From NCBI GenBank assembly GCA_948567375.1, contig OX419758.1:1741001-1805000 (forward strand): 64,000 nucleotides of DNA. The letters are read 5' to 3'. Every line of letters begins with the position of its first letter. Position 1 is the first letter of the stretch. This stretch comes from Lunularia cruciata (Eukaryota; Streptophyta; Marchantiopsida; Lunulariales; Lunulariaceae). The notes beneath the pieces are model-generated. The model was not told the DNA's origin. It made no database searches and saw only the letters and a program-made list of their open reading frames with translations. The translations under genes and the position numbers were made by a program. This document shows positions 1-12,237 of the stretch, one piece after another.

Positions 1-471
1 AATATACCTTTGTTTGAGTTTATATGCATTTCTTTAGGAATGGGAGATTCATCCTTGTAATCTATACTAGCAAGTTTAAAAAACGCATTTGAGAACCTTG
101 TATCTCGAATCGTTTTTTTCTTTCTTTGACTATTTCCTTAAATTTAAGTCGGTTAATTACGCTACACATTTTGAAAGGAATTTGGATACCCAGAAAACGG
201 ACAATCTGTGCCATGGGGATCGAGCTTGAGGAGCAGGTAGCGACTCCCCAATTTCAGTCCTTCACATCTTCGTTTTCCATTCCTTCTTTTTGGTCACTCT
301 AAGACCTGAGGGAACCACGAAGATTGAGTACAGACGTGTTTCTCCAGCTCATAGGGAAGGCGATATTATCCACCTTGGGAGTTGCAGTGCGCAACGGAGG
401 GATCCGGGTGCAAGAAAATTTTATGTACTTCAATCATTGAAAGTACTACTGTAGGTGCAGAATATAGAGGA
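1..471. repeat. Noncoding flank with two segments repeated inverted at 30.5 kb
   Basis: No gene is recognised here. Segments at about 31-63 and 400-462 match the reverse complement of 30587-30486. In the 30.5 kb copy the two segments are nearly adjacent, so about 335 bp is extra on this side. The stretch directly precedes the duplicated block at 472-2190. Confidence 0.6.
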
Positions 472-2190
472 CCGCTCGGGAGAATCCGGACAGAAAAGGG
501 GACGGACAAAACACAAAATTAAAGGCCCCTATCATGATTACATCACTCAAGCATGTTTTGACTTTTCAAGATAAGGTTCAGCAAGAGACCAATCACAGAC
601 TTATTCACCGGGGTATTGTCTGCATTGTAAGATTCTAAACTTTGTGCATACGATTGTTTCAAATATATCTGTGCTTTAGCAAACTAATGGCTGGTGCAGA
701 CCTCAGAAGGCTCCATGTCACTCCCCATCAAAGGAAACGAGAAAGCGCCGAAAGATCGCCGCAGCTGGTCTACGGGCTTTGTGTCGATTCTGCATTCAGG
801 TCCATCCCATGTTACCTGTACTTCCCTGTTGAACACGAGATGCACAAAGTCCACGAAAGTGAGAGTCCTAGAATACATGAATTTTGAAACTGATCACGCG
901 CAATAATTTGAGGCTAATTCGTAAAGATACATATTTCGTCAGAAAGCACTCTATTCATGGAACTACTTTATTCGGTAGAAAGTCTAATTAGTGTTGATGG
1001 AAGTAACATGTCGATAGCTGCGGCATCTGATGTCACATGCAGCAGCTAATTAGCGCGATAGATTTGGAATGTCCCACCTTCACAACTCCTATAGGTGAGA
1101 TATATAATATAATGCAATCCAATTCTCAGTGTAAATGCAGAACCTCAATCACAGTGGCCAATAGTACGTTTCCTTCCATGGTCAAAAACATGGTCGGCTA
1201 GATTGGAGTGACTTCTAATAGGTGATACAAACTTTCTGAATCTGGATGCAGCGCCAAATAACTATAGATTTATAGACAAGGTAAGGTTTTAGGTCTGTCG
1301 CTTGCGTATGCCCATTGCGGAGAAGCAATGGTCAGGCCCAGAGTGATGACGTCCAAATCTAAGCATGGGAGAACTGAAAGCAGAACAGAATGACCAGGTA
1401 ACGGCGCTAGTGGTGGTAAATAATGATCAGGGAAAGCAAGTCAAAGGGATGCAAATACTTGCGCGCAGATGTCAGCATCAGCACATTAACCTCAGCAACG
1501 GTTGAATTCAAAGACTGAACAATCCTAGAAGAATAATCCCTGGAGCTCGCAACGGCGGATTGCAGTAGCAGCAGTCGACAACATATACAAGAAAACTTTC
1601 ACGAGGTTCCTCCTACATGGATTAAATTTGACAGTTTTTTATGGGTTCCTAGTACACAGAATTTAGTGTCGATCTTTTGACTGACCTCGGTTTCGCATGT
1701 CGTCACGGTATTAAAGCAGTAACTTTAACTTGTAATGACAGAAGGGTAGAATTCGTAATTCGCAGCGAGTGATCCTGATTATCTCTTGGGGCACGTTATG
1801 CATAGGCGTAGAATACAGTGCATAGTACTTGGCGGTAGGTTCGCTTGGAATTGCAGAAATTGGTGATCCTCGAGCTCTAATTTTTAACTTCTAACTGAAT
1901 CGAGAGTCCAGCGAGAAGTGTAAATGTCACATTCTTAAACCGGGTAGCATACCAGCAAAGCTATGAAGAAAAGAACTCTATGAAGATCTAGAAACCTGTA
2001 TGCCCTGCACACCACCGTACGTTTCTGTTCACTTCTATTACAGTAAGTAATTAAGGGAATGGCTTCCCTAAATTAAAGGCCCTACTACAGTAGATGGTAT
2101 GTGAAAAGTTTTGAATGGAAAGAGGGTGATGTTCGCAGATGTTGTGACCAGACAGTCCCTTTCTGTTTTTCTACGTTGGATATCATGGAG
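472..2190. repeat. Duplicated noncoding block, copy A (matches 32029-33465)
   Basis: This stretch aligns in the same orientation with 32029-33465. Long runs are near-identical, for example around 530-900 versus 32090-32430 and around 1650-2180 versus 32880-33460, with small indels throughout. Copy A carries about 310 bp (roughly 905-1215) absent from copy B. Short ORFs in both copies are not conserved as proteins, so I treat it as a noncoding segmental duplication. Copy B lies about 1 kb past the 3' end of FRO-B. Copy A probably once had the same relation to FRO-A before retrotransposons filled 2.8-20.2 kb (inference). Confidence 0.8.
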
Positions 2191-2779
2191 ACTGCAAATT
2201 TTGAAGTAAAAAAAAACTTTAGCCCTAATTCAGAGAGAAGCTTAGAGTAAGATTGATTATAAATTTCAAAGGAAAACGAAGACTTAAATAGATGGTGAAA
2301 GATCACAACTTATTTCCTATTAGTAATTAGATAAAATATCAAACCACTAAGTTAGCAAAGAGTCCATAGACTTTGAGGAGCTATATGCAATCTATAAATA
2401 ATAATATATTTAAATAACTAGCTTTCTATTATTTCTCATGATACATAAATATTAAGAATATATAGAACTGAATTTCAGCACAATAGTTTCTAGAATTGTA
2501 TGTATTATAATCAAGGATATATAAATTGTATTCTTTTACCTTTTAAAAACACGAGAGTATATTATAAACTAGGGTATGAACTTGAACAATTTCATCATTG
2601 ATTTGACTAAGATCCTCCATGTAAGAAGATTAAATACCAGAGATACACCAACCATGTTGGTCTTGCTATCCTTGAATTTTGCCTTGAACTCGCTTTGAGA
2701 GTCAAGTCAGTGCAGTCCAAGTATTGTCTAGTGTAAAGACATCTTGGTGAGAATTTCTAGTACCAATGCCAATGCTCTT
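2191..2779. other. AT-rich spacer, nothing recognised
   Basis: AT-rich sequence between duplicated block A and the edge of the first X element. I see no coding or structural signal. Confidence 0.5.
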
Positions 2780-3390
2780 TGTGATAATCCAGCAAACATC
2801 ACTTTTGTAGTAATGTGTGAGTAATAGTTTTTTGCCACAAAGGTACAGGTTAAGAATGGTCAAATACAAAGTGAAAGGAAAAAATGTAGTTCTGTTTATT
2901 ACATCTTTAATCTCCTGTGCAGAAACAACACCAAGAAGAGAGTAGCAAACACTCAACAACACTCATCAAAAATCACAAATCTTTCCTTACATTCCAAATT
3001 GATCTCAATTGTGATGATTCAATTGCTGCAAAGAAGGCTATTTTACCATGAAGTGACTTCACTTGGAATTGTATTCCACCCTTCCATCAAAGGTACAACT
3101 TCCCAGTTTGAAATGACTTTGCATTAGTTGCTTGTCTGCAAACAGAAATGACAAACATATAAAATCAAACATATAGAATAAAATGCAGAGTTGTAGAATC
3201 CAACATCTAACAACCTCTCAACTACAATCCAAACTCTTCATACACTCACAAATGAAAATAGTATACTGATACTTGGAAGTAAGTGAAACCATGAGTGCTT
3301 CTCTAGCACTTCACTTTACTCATTCTTTTGCTCAAATATGAATACAAAGTACTGTGAATGGTTGCTTTAAATAGGCACACCACTTGGCAG
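2780..3390 (-). mobile_element. Element X copy 1, 3' LTR region (approximate upper bound)
   Basis: On the minus strand the LTR ends with ...GGATTATCACA at 2780. The same terminus is seen at 50091 (GGTTATCACA, minus) and 20162 (GGGTTGTCACA, plus). About 150 bp inside is a second shared motif, GGTGTTGTTTCTGCACAGG, near 2910-2945. It is related to sequences near 50225-50260, 18405-18430 and 19970-19998. The LTR lies downstream of the X coding region on the minus strand, so it is the 3' LTR. Its start is not resolved. Confidence 0.6.
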
Positions 3391-5750
3391 TTATAGAATT
3401 GTCTAAACTACTTATGTTTTCTACAAATCTCCAAATACAAAGTGTCATACTTACTAATCTACCACTTTGGATCTGTAACTACTACTGGTTTGAATCCAAT
3501 CTGAATACTACTTTGACTTTGGCTTCTTCACCTGAATCAACTACAAGTGTCTTGTGCACTTTGGGTTTATCATCTACTTCTACTATTGTCTCATCCTCAT
3601 CAGCCTATATTGAGACTGAAGTCATAGATATCCTAATTATCTTCTCATTCTTTATTCTAATTGTCTCAGATGACTTGGGTGAGTCATCGGAGGTCACCTG
3701 CACTCTGATCTCAACTACTTTGGATCAGGTTACTCTATTTTCACTCAGCATACGAGTGAGGTTATCTACATTTTTCTTAACCAAATATAGCCTAAGGCAA
3801 ACATTATCTCCTACTTTAGTCATCTTCCTATCTAATCAACAAAGTGTTTTAGTTTACTTCCTTTACCTTTTTCCTTCAAGTTTCCTGCACTAAAAATTAA
3901 ACTCATGTAGGTAGGTTTCCTCTCACTCTGCTTGGCTCCAGTATTGAGCATTGCCTTTTAGTGGGTAGCAACCTCACCTACAGAACCCAAAGCCTCCTTT
4001 GATGAGATTGACTCTTGTTGGGTCACCTCCTCTTCCAACTTTGTATGAAGTTGCTGCAGTTCATCAGCCTACTTTGCATCAATCTTCTTCTTCTCTACTT
4101 CATTGTTAGCAACCTGAGCTTCTGCTTTCTTGACAAGATCATAAAGGCATTGTTCTTCCCAAGTTTGCTTGCAAGTTCTCTCTGCCAAGCCCAATCCTTC
4201 TCCACCGCTACTTGCCTTAATTCCTCCATAGCTTATTCCTGCAATTGGATTTGGGTTCTATGGTGAACTAAGCTAGTCTGGGCGCCATCCAATTCTTCCT
4301 TCATCTCAAGCACCTCCTTCTGCTCTGCCAATTCTTGTTTTTGATGCTCCAAGTAATTGACATTGCTTTGAAACTCTAATGCAAGTCATTGAGGCTATGT
4401 TGTTGTACAACATCATCAACCTGAAGTACCTCATCTTTGTGTCTACTTTGAGCAAGCATTACCTTCAACTGCATTACTTCTCCACTAAACACCTCACCAT
4501 TTGAAGCTTTTTGTTCACCTCTGGATGCTGCTCCTTTGCTTCTTGCATCTGCTTTTACAAATGTACCAACAAAGGGAAGCAATACTCAAAATTTATTTGA
4601 CACCCTTGAAAGTATCCTCATCTGGTCCCCCTTTGTCTTCACATGCCAATATCTGCATTGCAGCCCAAAGTCATGATCTTTACACCTTCAAGTTATCTTC
4701 TTTAAGCTCTGTTCCTCCACCTTGGGTTCACTTGGTCCAGCTCAAACTACTATAGCAAGGTGCCAAGATCATATTCCTTATTGGAATACCATCTTGGCCT
4801 CACCTTCATTCTCCACCAAAATGTCATCTTTTGGCAGGTCCATGCATAAGGCACCTCCGCACTCCATGCACTCAATTCCTCATGGAATTCCTGATCTGAT
4901 CCTTCCTTGATCACTTCCTCATTTGGATGTTGGACCTCAGGCTCTCCTTTGCTTTCACTACTTGACTCTTTACTCTTACGAGTCAGCTCCTCATCAGACT
5001 CCTCCTCATTGGACTCTGTTGTTTCTTATTCTTTGGCCCTTGATGATAGGTCTACTATTGCTACAACTCGACTTAGGTTCAATCTCCAAGTAGTTGTTTT
5101 TTTTCTTGCCAAAACAGTGTCCTTGAGTCGGCTTCTTTTCTTGGATTGGGTTTCTAGAATTTTCAAGGTCTTCTCTCATCACATTTTAGCAAAGTAATGA
5201 TCACTCACCCTGACTTCCACCATGTACCTATTCTCTTCTTGATCTACAACCCGTTGCAGGTCCAAATGAAAAGGCAACACCATCTGATGTTGCTCCTGGG
5301 GGTGAGTAGGTTCAGCCCTAGATAATAATATGCCACAAAGGCCACAAAGTAGTGGGGTGGCAGGTCCATCTTCCATTGCCCTATCATATGCCTCATCCTA
5401 ATGTAGAAACACCTTGCCCAGTTTCCCTTACAAACAAGAGGTGGAATACCACTACCTATTGCTTCATTATATAGGTAGTGTGCTTTGGCTTCATCATAGC
5501 CATCACTTCCCCAATGATACTTTGCCTCATAGGGTCAACATAATTTTCTACTTTATACCCATTCTTCTTGCGAGGTTCATTGAAGGATGCCTTTAGTTCC
5601 AAAGGATCACACTTTTGCTCGAAGGTGATTTTCATGGCTCTTTTGCATCACTCCCAAGAATTAGTCTCTGATTGGCTTTAATCCATAGGTTTCCTCTCTT
5701 CCCTTCCTTGCTTAGACCCTCCTCACAATTACTTGTGGCAATTTTTGTAA
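3391..5750 (-). pseudogene. Element X copy 1, degenerate gag-like coding region
   Basis: Minus-strand reading in shifting frames gives a protein related to the other two X copies (14.6-17.4 kb and 51.1-52.5 kb). Near 5640-5460 it contains phrases like FNEPRKKNGYKVENYVDP, then CKGNWARCFYIRMRHM and DLPPHYFVAF about 5440-5340, matching the corresponding part of copy 3. Downstream is an acidic, Glu/Ser-rich and then coiled-coil-like tail (about 5000-4200). Stops and frameshifts are frequent. I see no protease, reverse transcriptase or integrase between this region and the 3' LTR. The domain is not one I can name; the gag-like label rests on position and composition. Confidence 0.55.
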
Positions 5751-5759
5751 TGAATCTTG

Positions 5760-6848
5760 GAAAACTTAGATTCTAGTTTCATGCCAAAAAAGTGATCCAA
5801 AGTAGGCTTAAGACTTCAAATTGTGCTCCCATATTTAACCTCCTAATTGTAGGAATTTGGAACGAGATGGCCAAAACTTGTCTTCCTCCCTTGAGCAACA
5901 TCATGTTCCTTTCCTCCTCACTTGGCTTGACACACAAGAAACCCACGACTTGGCTTGTGATTCTAACATGATAATCTGGACTATTCAAAGGTACAAGGTA
6001 AACTTTGCTCAACATTGTGGAGTTCAAAATCTTATGACTTTCTAGTTTTGAAGGATGCAAGTTATGATTTGCTACTTGGGAAGCCATGGTTGAGAGCAAC
6101 TTGAACAATTGATTGATGACACAAAGGATACTTAAGAATTGAGTCATCATAACTTTTGGTTATAGTTCCTATGACCAACACCAATCACCTTTCACATTCA
6201 AATACACTATCTTTTGATTATTGTGGATCAGATGTAAAAGAAGTAGCTTCAGGTGTGGACACAAACATGGAAGAAGAGACCTCTTTGGAAGAGGATGACT
6301 CTGAATCTGATTTAGATGTGCATCCTTTGTGTGCTATGGACTTTATGCCCAAGTCAAAGGTGTTGAAAGATTTTGATAAATCATCATTGACATTAGAGGA
6401 GATAGAGAGAGACTATCTACCCTCAAGTATAATCCAAATGTTACCAAGGAGAAAAAGGCAAGATTTGAGGAGATTTTTTGCAAGTTTATCCATGTGTTTC
6501 CTTTTAGTTACAAGGATCTCAAGGAAGTTATCTTGGAAGAACACCAAATAGAAATGGAGTCACATGCAAGAAAAATCCACCAAAATCAATGTCACATTAG
6601 CCCACCATTAGCTTTGGTTGTGAAGGAAGAGATTAATAAGCTCAAGATTTTTGAGATGGAGAATTCAAAATGGATGTCTCCAATTGTGATCGCAAAGGAA
6701 AATAATGATAAGCTTTGGTATGTGTTGATTACAAGAAGCTCAATGTTGCTACTGAAAAGTACTACTACCTCTTGCCATTCATTGATGAGATATTGGAGAA
6801 AGTTACAAGTCATGAGAGATACAGTTTTGAAGATGGTTATAGTGGCTA
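5760..6848 (+). pseudogene. Element G2 (Ty3/gypsy), protease to RT fragment, left part
   Basis: Degenerate plus-strand pol of a Ty3/gypsy retrotransposon. The end of a retropepsin domain is readable near 6040-6110 (DASYDLLLGKPWL). The protease-RT linker runs through 6156-6551. The beginning of the reverse transcriptase follows at 6494-6848 (SPPLALVVKEEINKL, then SKWMSPIVI) and breaks off after a phrase like HERYSFEDGYSGY. It is cut exactly where the G1 LTR starts at 6849. Its RNase H and integrase continue beyond G1 from 12238. Roughly 250 residues of RT are missing between the halves, so a deletion accompanied or followed the insertion. Confidence 0.7.
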
Positions 6849-7247
6849 TGTAACAATATGGAGTTTAGCAATGAGTTAGTTAGGACTAAAAAAATAGCAA
6901 ATAGGATAAATTAGCCTAGAATATTCCAAAAATATTTAAGAAACTTCTTGGGAAGCTTCCCGGCTAGCTTCTAGAAAGAAGCTTCTAACTAGCTTAGCTT
7001 GCACACCAGTAAAGTAAAAAACTTCTAGAAAGCTTCTCAAGGAAGCTTTTTGAGAAGCTTCTTGGTTAGGTTAACTTGACTTATTAGAATCCAAGAAAGC
7101 GGCTTAAGGAAGCTTCTTGAGGCCTTGTATATTCTCTATTAATACCAAAGTCTAAGCTCATGCTAGGCATTCAAAGTTTCCTTCATTCAAGTGTATCAAT
7201 GTGAGCTTCCATTCTACTATTTCTCTCCTTAGTCTTGGTCTTTTGCA
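6849..7247 (+). repeat. G1 5' LTR
   Basis: 399 bp, TG...CA. It is rich in repeated AAGCTTCT-like words, also abundant in the 3' copy. The segment AAATTAGCCTAGAATATTC near the start and GTGAGCTTCCATTCT near the end are shared with 11869-12237. Confidence 0.85.
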
Positions 7248-7248
7248 T

Positions 7249-7260
7249 TGGTATTAGAGG
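7249..7260 (+). other. G1 primer-binding site
   Basis: TGGTATTAGAGG lies one base after the 5' LTR. It differs at two positions from TGGTATCAGAGC, the usual plant initiator-tRNA-Met primer site. Confidence 0.75.
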
Positions 7261-7679
7261 AGGAATAGGATGGATGGAATTTATGAACCACCAAATCCAT
7301 TTCCACCAAACCATTAGGATTTTCATATTTGGATACTACCCAAGTATTATTTTACACAACTCATCACCTCACACTTTGGGCAAGATTTTTGAATATAATC
7401 ACCTTGTCCGAGGAAACTTTGGTACTTTCAGTTTTAACTTATGGAGAGCAATGGATGTGTTTCATCTATGTGTTAATAAATTAGATAGTTTGGGAGTGAT
7501 ATGATAGAATTGTAACCATGGTGGCAATGCTAAGGTTATCATTTTTATGCAACAACAAATCAAGCACCTTACTTGATTGTTGGATGAATGAGATCATTGA
7601 TGATAAGAGTACGCAAAGAGAGTACTAGTTTGTGAAGGAGAAAACCAAATCTAATTTCCAAAATCTAAGGTTTTTAAAG

Positions 7680-8460
7680 GCAAGGATTTTTTAATTGTAA
7701 TGGATAATTTTGTATTTCATCACAACCAATATTTCAAGGCTATCCATCTGCAAGACAAAAGAAACAAATTCTCTTGGCTTCCAGCCAATTGAATGGAATA
7801 GCAAAGATATGGTGGCAATTCCAAGTAGAGCAAGCTAAACAACAAATTATTGTACCAATCTTGATATGTGAAAAATTCAAGAGCACAATAATTGGTCAAT
7901 TCCAAGCTATAAATGTAACACAAGCTATACAAAATAGGTTGGTAGAGTTGAAATAGATTGGCATTAAGAGAGAAATTACATCATGCAATGCCTGTACACC
8001 ATCATGCAAATTCTAGATATACTGGAAGGTGAAGCTCTGGATTGATTTGTGAGGGGCTTGAAGTCACAAACCAAATTAGAGGTAATTATGTGAGAGCCAC
8101 AACACTTGGAGGAAGCCATGTAGTTGGTCAAACAATTTGATTCCCTTTGCATCAACTTGGTTGGTTGCATCAACTTTGTCTTGACCTCAACCTTCACAAA
8201 ACTTACCAATACACTACACATGGGTAGAAAAGTTGGCACTAATAGAGATTGATGCCATTCAATGGAGACCACTTGGCAATACAAATAGAGAAAGATTGCA
8301 ATAGAATGGGGGATATTTCTATTGTCACAAATTTGGATATCGTATCGCTGAATGTCCACTCAAGAATGAGCAACTTTGACAAGTCACCCATATGGAGTTT
8401 GTGGATCAGAATGATCAAGGAAATGAGGAATCCGAGTAGGAGATTTTGAGCTACTTATTG
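7680..8460 (+). pseudogene. G1 gag remnant
   Basis: Frame-broken gag. The stretch at 7774-7956 reads as the Ty3/gypsy gag core (LNGIAKIWWQFQ...). Near 8308-8360 a CCHC-like zinc knuckle can be read with the first Cys replaced (Y-C-H-K-F-G-Y-R-I-A-E-C). Multiple stops separate the pieces. Confidence 0.6.
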
Positions 8461-8525
8461 GGAACTTGATTAGTTCCAATTGGATCAAAGGCTCAACTTA
8501 TGCAAGTTTGCTTTACTAGCAAGGT

Positions 8526-8813
8526 ATGATATTTGATCATGGTTGTAGGATTCTGGTTGATTTAGGAAGTTCAAAAAATTGCTTGTCCATGCAATTAGTA
8601 AATGAATTAAATATTCATATAAAGCTAGTAAATAGAAGTAGATTGATGATAACGGATGGTAGAAAGAGTTCTACATTCCATACCTTACATCTTGTTACTT
8701 TCAAGATTGGGAAAGAGTATTTAGAGTATACGAGGTTTGTAATGGCACCGCTACACTATGATGTCATTCTCAATCTACCTTGGTTGGAAAGTCATAAGGT
8801 TCAATTTTATTAG
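8526..8813 (+). pseudogene. G1 aspartic protease remnant
   Basis: Open for 95 codons. The active-site loop reads VDLGSSKNCLS, where retropepsins have D-S/T-G-A; Ser/Thr is replaced by Leu. The C-terminal motif DVILNLPWL matches the family's DVILGxxWL. The substituted catalytic loop makes activity unlikely. Confidence 0.75.
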
Positions 8814-9068
8814 AACCAATGACAAATGCAAGTACAACACCAAGGTAAAAATTTTTGATTAGGTTGTTTGGCACCTCTAAGTAAGATATGTAAGAATACT
8901 AAATCCCAAGATGAGAAGTTTATTGAGAAGGTAGCCATAGAGCATGCCTTGAAGGAAGAAGGGCCCCAAAATGGGTAGTTTGCGAAGAAAGCAGCCATGG
9001 AGCAAACTTTGAAAAGAGATGAGTCCCTAAATGGGAAGTTTATTAATGAAACAACCATATAGCAAGCT

Positions 9069-10067
9069 TTGGAGGAAGATAAGTTTATTTTTGCGGTGTG
9101 GAACAAGCCTATTGCACAAGGAAAATCTGAGGAGGGCCAAGAGCCTCATCAAGCAATGGTTGATCAGATAGTTCAAGAGTTTGTGGATGTACTTTCAAAT
9201 GATCTATCAAAGGGATTACCATCTAATCGTGGTATGCCCTTCAAGATTGAGTTATTGCTAGTGAGTACTCCAATGAGTATACCAATCTATCGACTCTCAC
9301 CAAAGGAGTTGGAGGAGTTGCAAATAACACTTATGGAGTTGTTGGATAAGGCTTCATATGACATAGTACCTCTCCTTGGGGAGCATCGGTACAATTTGTT
9401 CCAAAGAGGGATGGAGGACTTTGTTTTTGATTATTGTGTGCTCAATAAGCAAACAATGAAGAATGCATATCTCTTGCCTAAGATTGATGACTTGCTTGAT
9501 CAGTTGAGTAGAGCACAATACTTTTCCAAGCTGGATTTTCACAATGGCTATTTGCAAATCCCCATTGATAGGGAGGATGTACAAAAGACTGCCTTTTGCA
9601 CAAGGTATGGGCATTTTGAGTGGAGAGTTCTACCTTTTGGGCTCACTAATGCTCCAATAGCCTTCATGGATCAAATGCATTGGGTGTTAGACGGACTATT
9701 AGATTGACTATTGGATTGGTGCATGGTGATGCTCTTAGATGATATCTTAATCTATAGCAAGACAAAAGCAAAACACATGAATCACATACAAGAAGTCCTA
9801 AGATGAATACAAAAATGGAAAGTCAAGAAGTCAAGGTGTGCTTTTTGGCAAAAAGAATTTACCTTCTTGGGTCACAAGATCTCATTGGAGGGGATCAAGA
9901 TGGAAGAGGAGAAAATCAAGGCCATTATCGGTTGGCCTACTCTAATGGATGCCATAGAAGTATGGGTATTTAATGGATTAGCCAGTTCTTTCCGATGGAT
10001 CATCCACTATTATGCTCATGTGATTGCACCATTGAATGACCTCTTGGGGAAGAACTTGAGCTTCTAA
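9069..10067 (+). pseudogene. G1 reverse transcriptase remnant
   Basis: The first part (9069-9707) is open for 212 codons and contains FSKLDFHNGYLQIPI, KTAFCTRYGHFEW and LPFGLTNAP, classic Ty3/gypsy RT motifs. It ends at an in-frame stop. The catalytic YxDD box is read just after as LLDD (about 9726-9745, VMLLDDILIYS), so the Tyr is lost. The thumb/connection region continues in another frame to about 10067. Confidence 0.85.
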
Positions 10068-10191
10068 TGGACCACCAAGCTTGAAGAAGTATTCTAGAAG
10101 TTGAAACATATGGTGTCTTCAACATCCATTCTTCAACCATACAATCATCAACTACCTTGTGTGGTTGATTTGATACTTTGCAATTAGAGCT

Positions 10192-10413
10192 ATGTTGCAA
10201 CAAGAATTCCCAGATGGATTATATTTCATTGCCTTTGTGTATGAACAACTAAATATGTTTCAAAGAAATTACTTTGCTGGAGATCAGGACCAACTTGCAA
10301 TGGTATATGCCACCAAGGTATGGAGGCATTATCTCTTGGGGAAAGAAGTGATCATGCAAACTGATCACAAACCATTATTGAAGACCTTATATTTGGAACA
10401 CATGAAGAGTTGA
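10192..10413 (+). pseudogene. G1 RNase H remnant
   Basis: Reads NMFQRNYFAGDQDQLAMVYA then HYLLGKEVIMQTDHKPL, the conserved Ty3/gypsy RNase H segment around YPTxEKELLAIV and FTVxTDHxxL. Neighbouring frames hold the start of the domain with stops. Confidence 0.8.
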
Positions 10414-10559
10414 CATCATTGATGGGAGGAGAAATTCCAATTTTTTGAGTATGACTAGGTCGGTTCCATGCCATCCTTGATGCTCTATTACAATGACTTG
10501 ATTTGAAGTCTCTTCCTCTCATCATAAAGGCAATTATGACAATGTCAATTGACTCCAAG

Positions 10560-11560
10560 GTGCACCTTCAAGAAGCCCATTTACCAATAGTTGGTCACAT
10601 GGGTGAGGACAAGACATTAAGTACACTCCAACGCCAATGGTGGTGGCCCAACATGGCATGAGATGTTCAAGAGTTTGTCCAAGCGTGTGAGAGTTTCCAA
10701 CGCAACAAGGCAATAACCAGAAACCGAGTAGACTCCTTCAACCACTCCCTATTCCATCTACTTGTTGGAACCATATGAGCTTACATCTCATCACCTCCTT
10801 GTCCAAGACAAAGCAAGGTCATATAACAATTGTGGTGTTTGTGGATAAACTTAGTAAGCAAACCTATTTGGCACCAACTGTTGATACTATGGATGCTCCA
10901 ACCTTGGGGTAAATCTACTTTGCCAATGTATTCAAACATCATGGGATGCAACATTTACTCATCTCCGATTGTGATCCTTGCTTCATTGGAAATTTTTGGC
11001 AAACATTCTTCTAGATACTTGGCACCAAACTTGCTTTGTCCATGGCCTATCATCCTCAAACTGATGGAAAAATTGAACTTACAAATCACACCTTGGAAGA
11101 TATGCTTTGTACCTTTGTCAACATTCACCATACCAATTGAGATGAATGTATTGCACTTGCATAGTTTGCATACAATAATTCTAAATAGGAAAGCATCAGA
11201 TTCTCTTCTTTCTTTCTTAATTTTGGCCATGATCCACTTGTTCTAGATTCCATTCTTTCTCCTCCTTTGTCTCATGTCCCTCATACTTCTATCTTCTTGA
11301 CCACGATCTCCAAATCTTTCCAATAAGCCAAATCTCATCTCCTTGTTGCTCAAAATTGGCAAAAGAAATATGCTGATCACCGTGATCTTAGCTTTCAAGT
11401 TGGTGACAAGGTCGTGCTCTCATCCAATAATCTCCCTCTCCCACTTGATACTCAAATTTGTAAATTTACCCCTAACTAGATAGGACCATTTGATGTCACT
11501 CAAATTGTCGCTCTTGTTGCTTATCAACTTGCCTTGCCTTGTCATATGCACATCCATTAT
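10560..11560 (+). pseudogene. G1 integrase remnant
   Basis: In mixed frames I read the zinc-binding part (IVGHMGEDKTL, then QRQWWWPNM), the catalytic core (VVFVDKLSK near 10830; later LLISDCDP and [13 protein letters not shown] near 10950-11085) and the C-terminal stretch KKYADHRDLSFQVGDKV near 11360-11410. Many stops interrupt it. Confidence 0.8.
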
Positions 11561-11659
11561 GTTTTTCATGTTTCCAAGTTGAAACTTTTGTTTTTAACCC
11601 CACTTTCTTTTCCTCTCGTGTCCAACCTCCTCCTCCTCTTGTCCCTATCAGTGCTCATG

Positions 11660-11866
11660 AAGAGTACATGAGGAGTCGTATCCTTATGTGTCGCCACATT
11701 CAACGAGGTCATTGACAACATACGGAGTACAAGGTCTTTTGGAAAGGGTATCCTCTTCATGATACCACATGGGAACGTCTTCCTCATCTCCAAAATGCAC
11801 AGTTGGCCATCCAAGAGTTTGAAGCTTCATTGGCAACGAGGACGTCACCAATTATTGATGGGGAAA
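11660..11866 (+). pseudogene. G1 chromodomain at the end of pol
   Basis: One frame reads YKVFWKGYPLHDTTWE followed by LPHLQNAQLAIQEFE. This is the chromodomain signature (aromatic residue, V-K-W-x-G, then T-W-E and a C-terminal helix). It sits just before the purine-rich GATGGGGAAA tract and the 3' LTR, as in chromoviruses. A stop lies upstream in the same frame. Confidence 0.8.
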
Positions 11867-11868
11867 TA

Positions 11869-12237
11869 TGTAACAATGTGGAGTCAGCGATAAAGTTAAT
11901 ATGGTTAACAAAGTAGCAAATAAGACAAATTAGCCTAGAATATTCTAAAAGTATCTAAGAAGCTTATTAGGAAGCTTCCTTACTAGCTTAGTTTGCACCC
12001 CCAAGTAGGTAACTTATATAAGGAAGCTTCTAGAAGCTTCCAACTAGCTTAGCTTGCACGCTAAGTAAACAACTTCTAGAAGGAAGCTTCTTGAGAAACT
12101 TCTCTAGAGCTTTGTGGGATCCCTATAAATACAAGAGCCAAAGCTCATGCAAGGCATTCAAAGTTTTCCCTCATTCAAGTGTCCCAATGTGAGCTTCCAT
12201 TCTCCCATTTCTTTCCTTGCTCTTGGACTCTTTTACA
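11869..12237 (+). repeat. G1 3' LTR
   Basis: 369 bp, TGTAACAA...TTTTACA, homologous to the 5' LTR. It carries a TATA-like CTATAAATAC near 12130. Confidence 0.85.

Larger units (their letters stand above)
6849..12237 (+). mobile_element. Element G1: Ty3/gypsy chromodomain LTR retrotransposon (chromovirus type), defective
   Basis: About 5.4 kb with two related LTRs (6849-7247 and 11869-12237) that start TGTAACAA and end CA. Between them in plus orientation are gag, protease, RT, RNase H, integrase and a terminal chromodomain. Domain order PR-RT-RH-INT places it in Ty3/gypsy, and the chromodomain places it with chromoviruses. Every domain is broken by stops or frameshifts. The LTRs differ by many substitutions and indels, so it is an old, inactive copy. 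The 5-bp flanks (GGCTA and ATGAA) do not match, so no target-site duplication remains. It sits inside the pol of another gypsy element (G2). Confidence 0.88.

Noticed and set aside
642-906. Three overlapping ORFs of 64-81 codons
   Set aside because: They lie in the duplicated noncoding block. In the second copy (32220-32474) frames are not conserved and the predicted peptides differ, so they look like chance frames.
3384-3893. 169-codon plus-strand ORF rich in Leu, Ser and Thr
   Set aside because: It is the antisense of the X copy 1 minus-strand coding region; the low-complexity hydrophobic peptide is a by-product.
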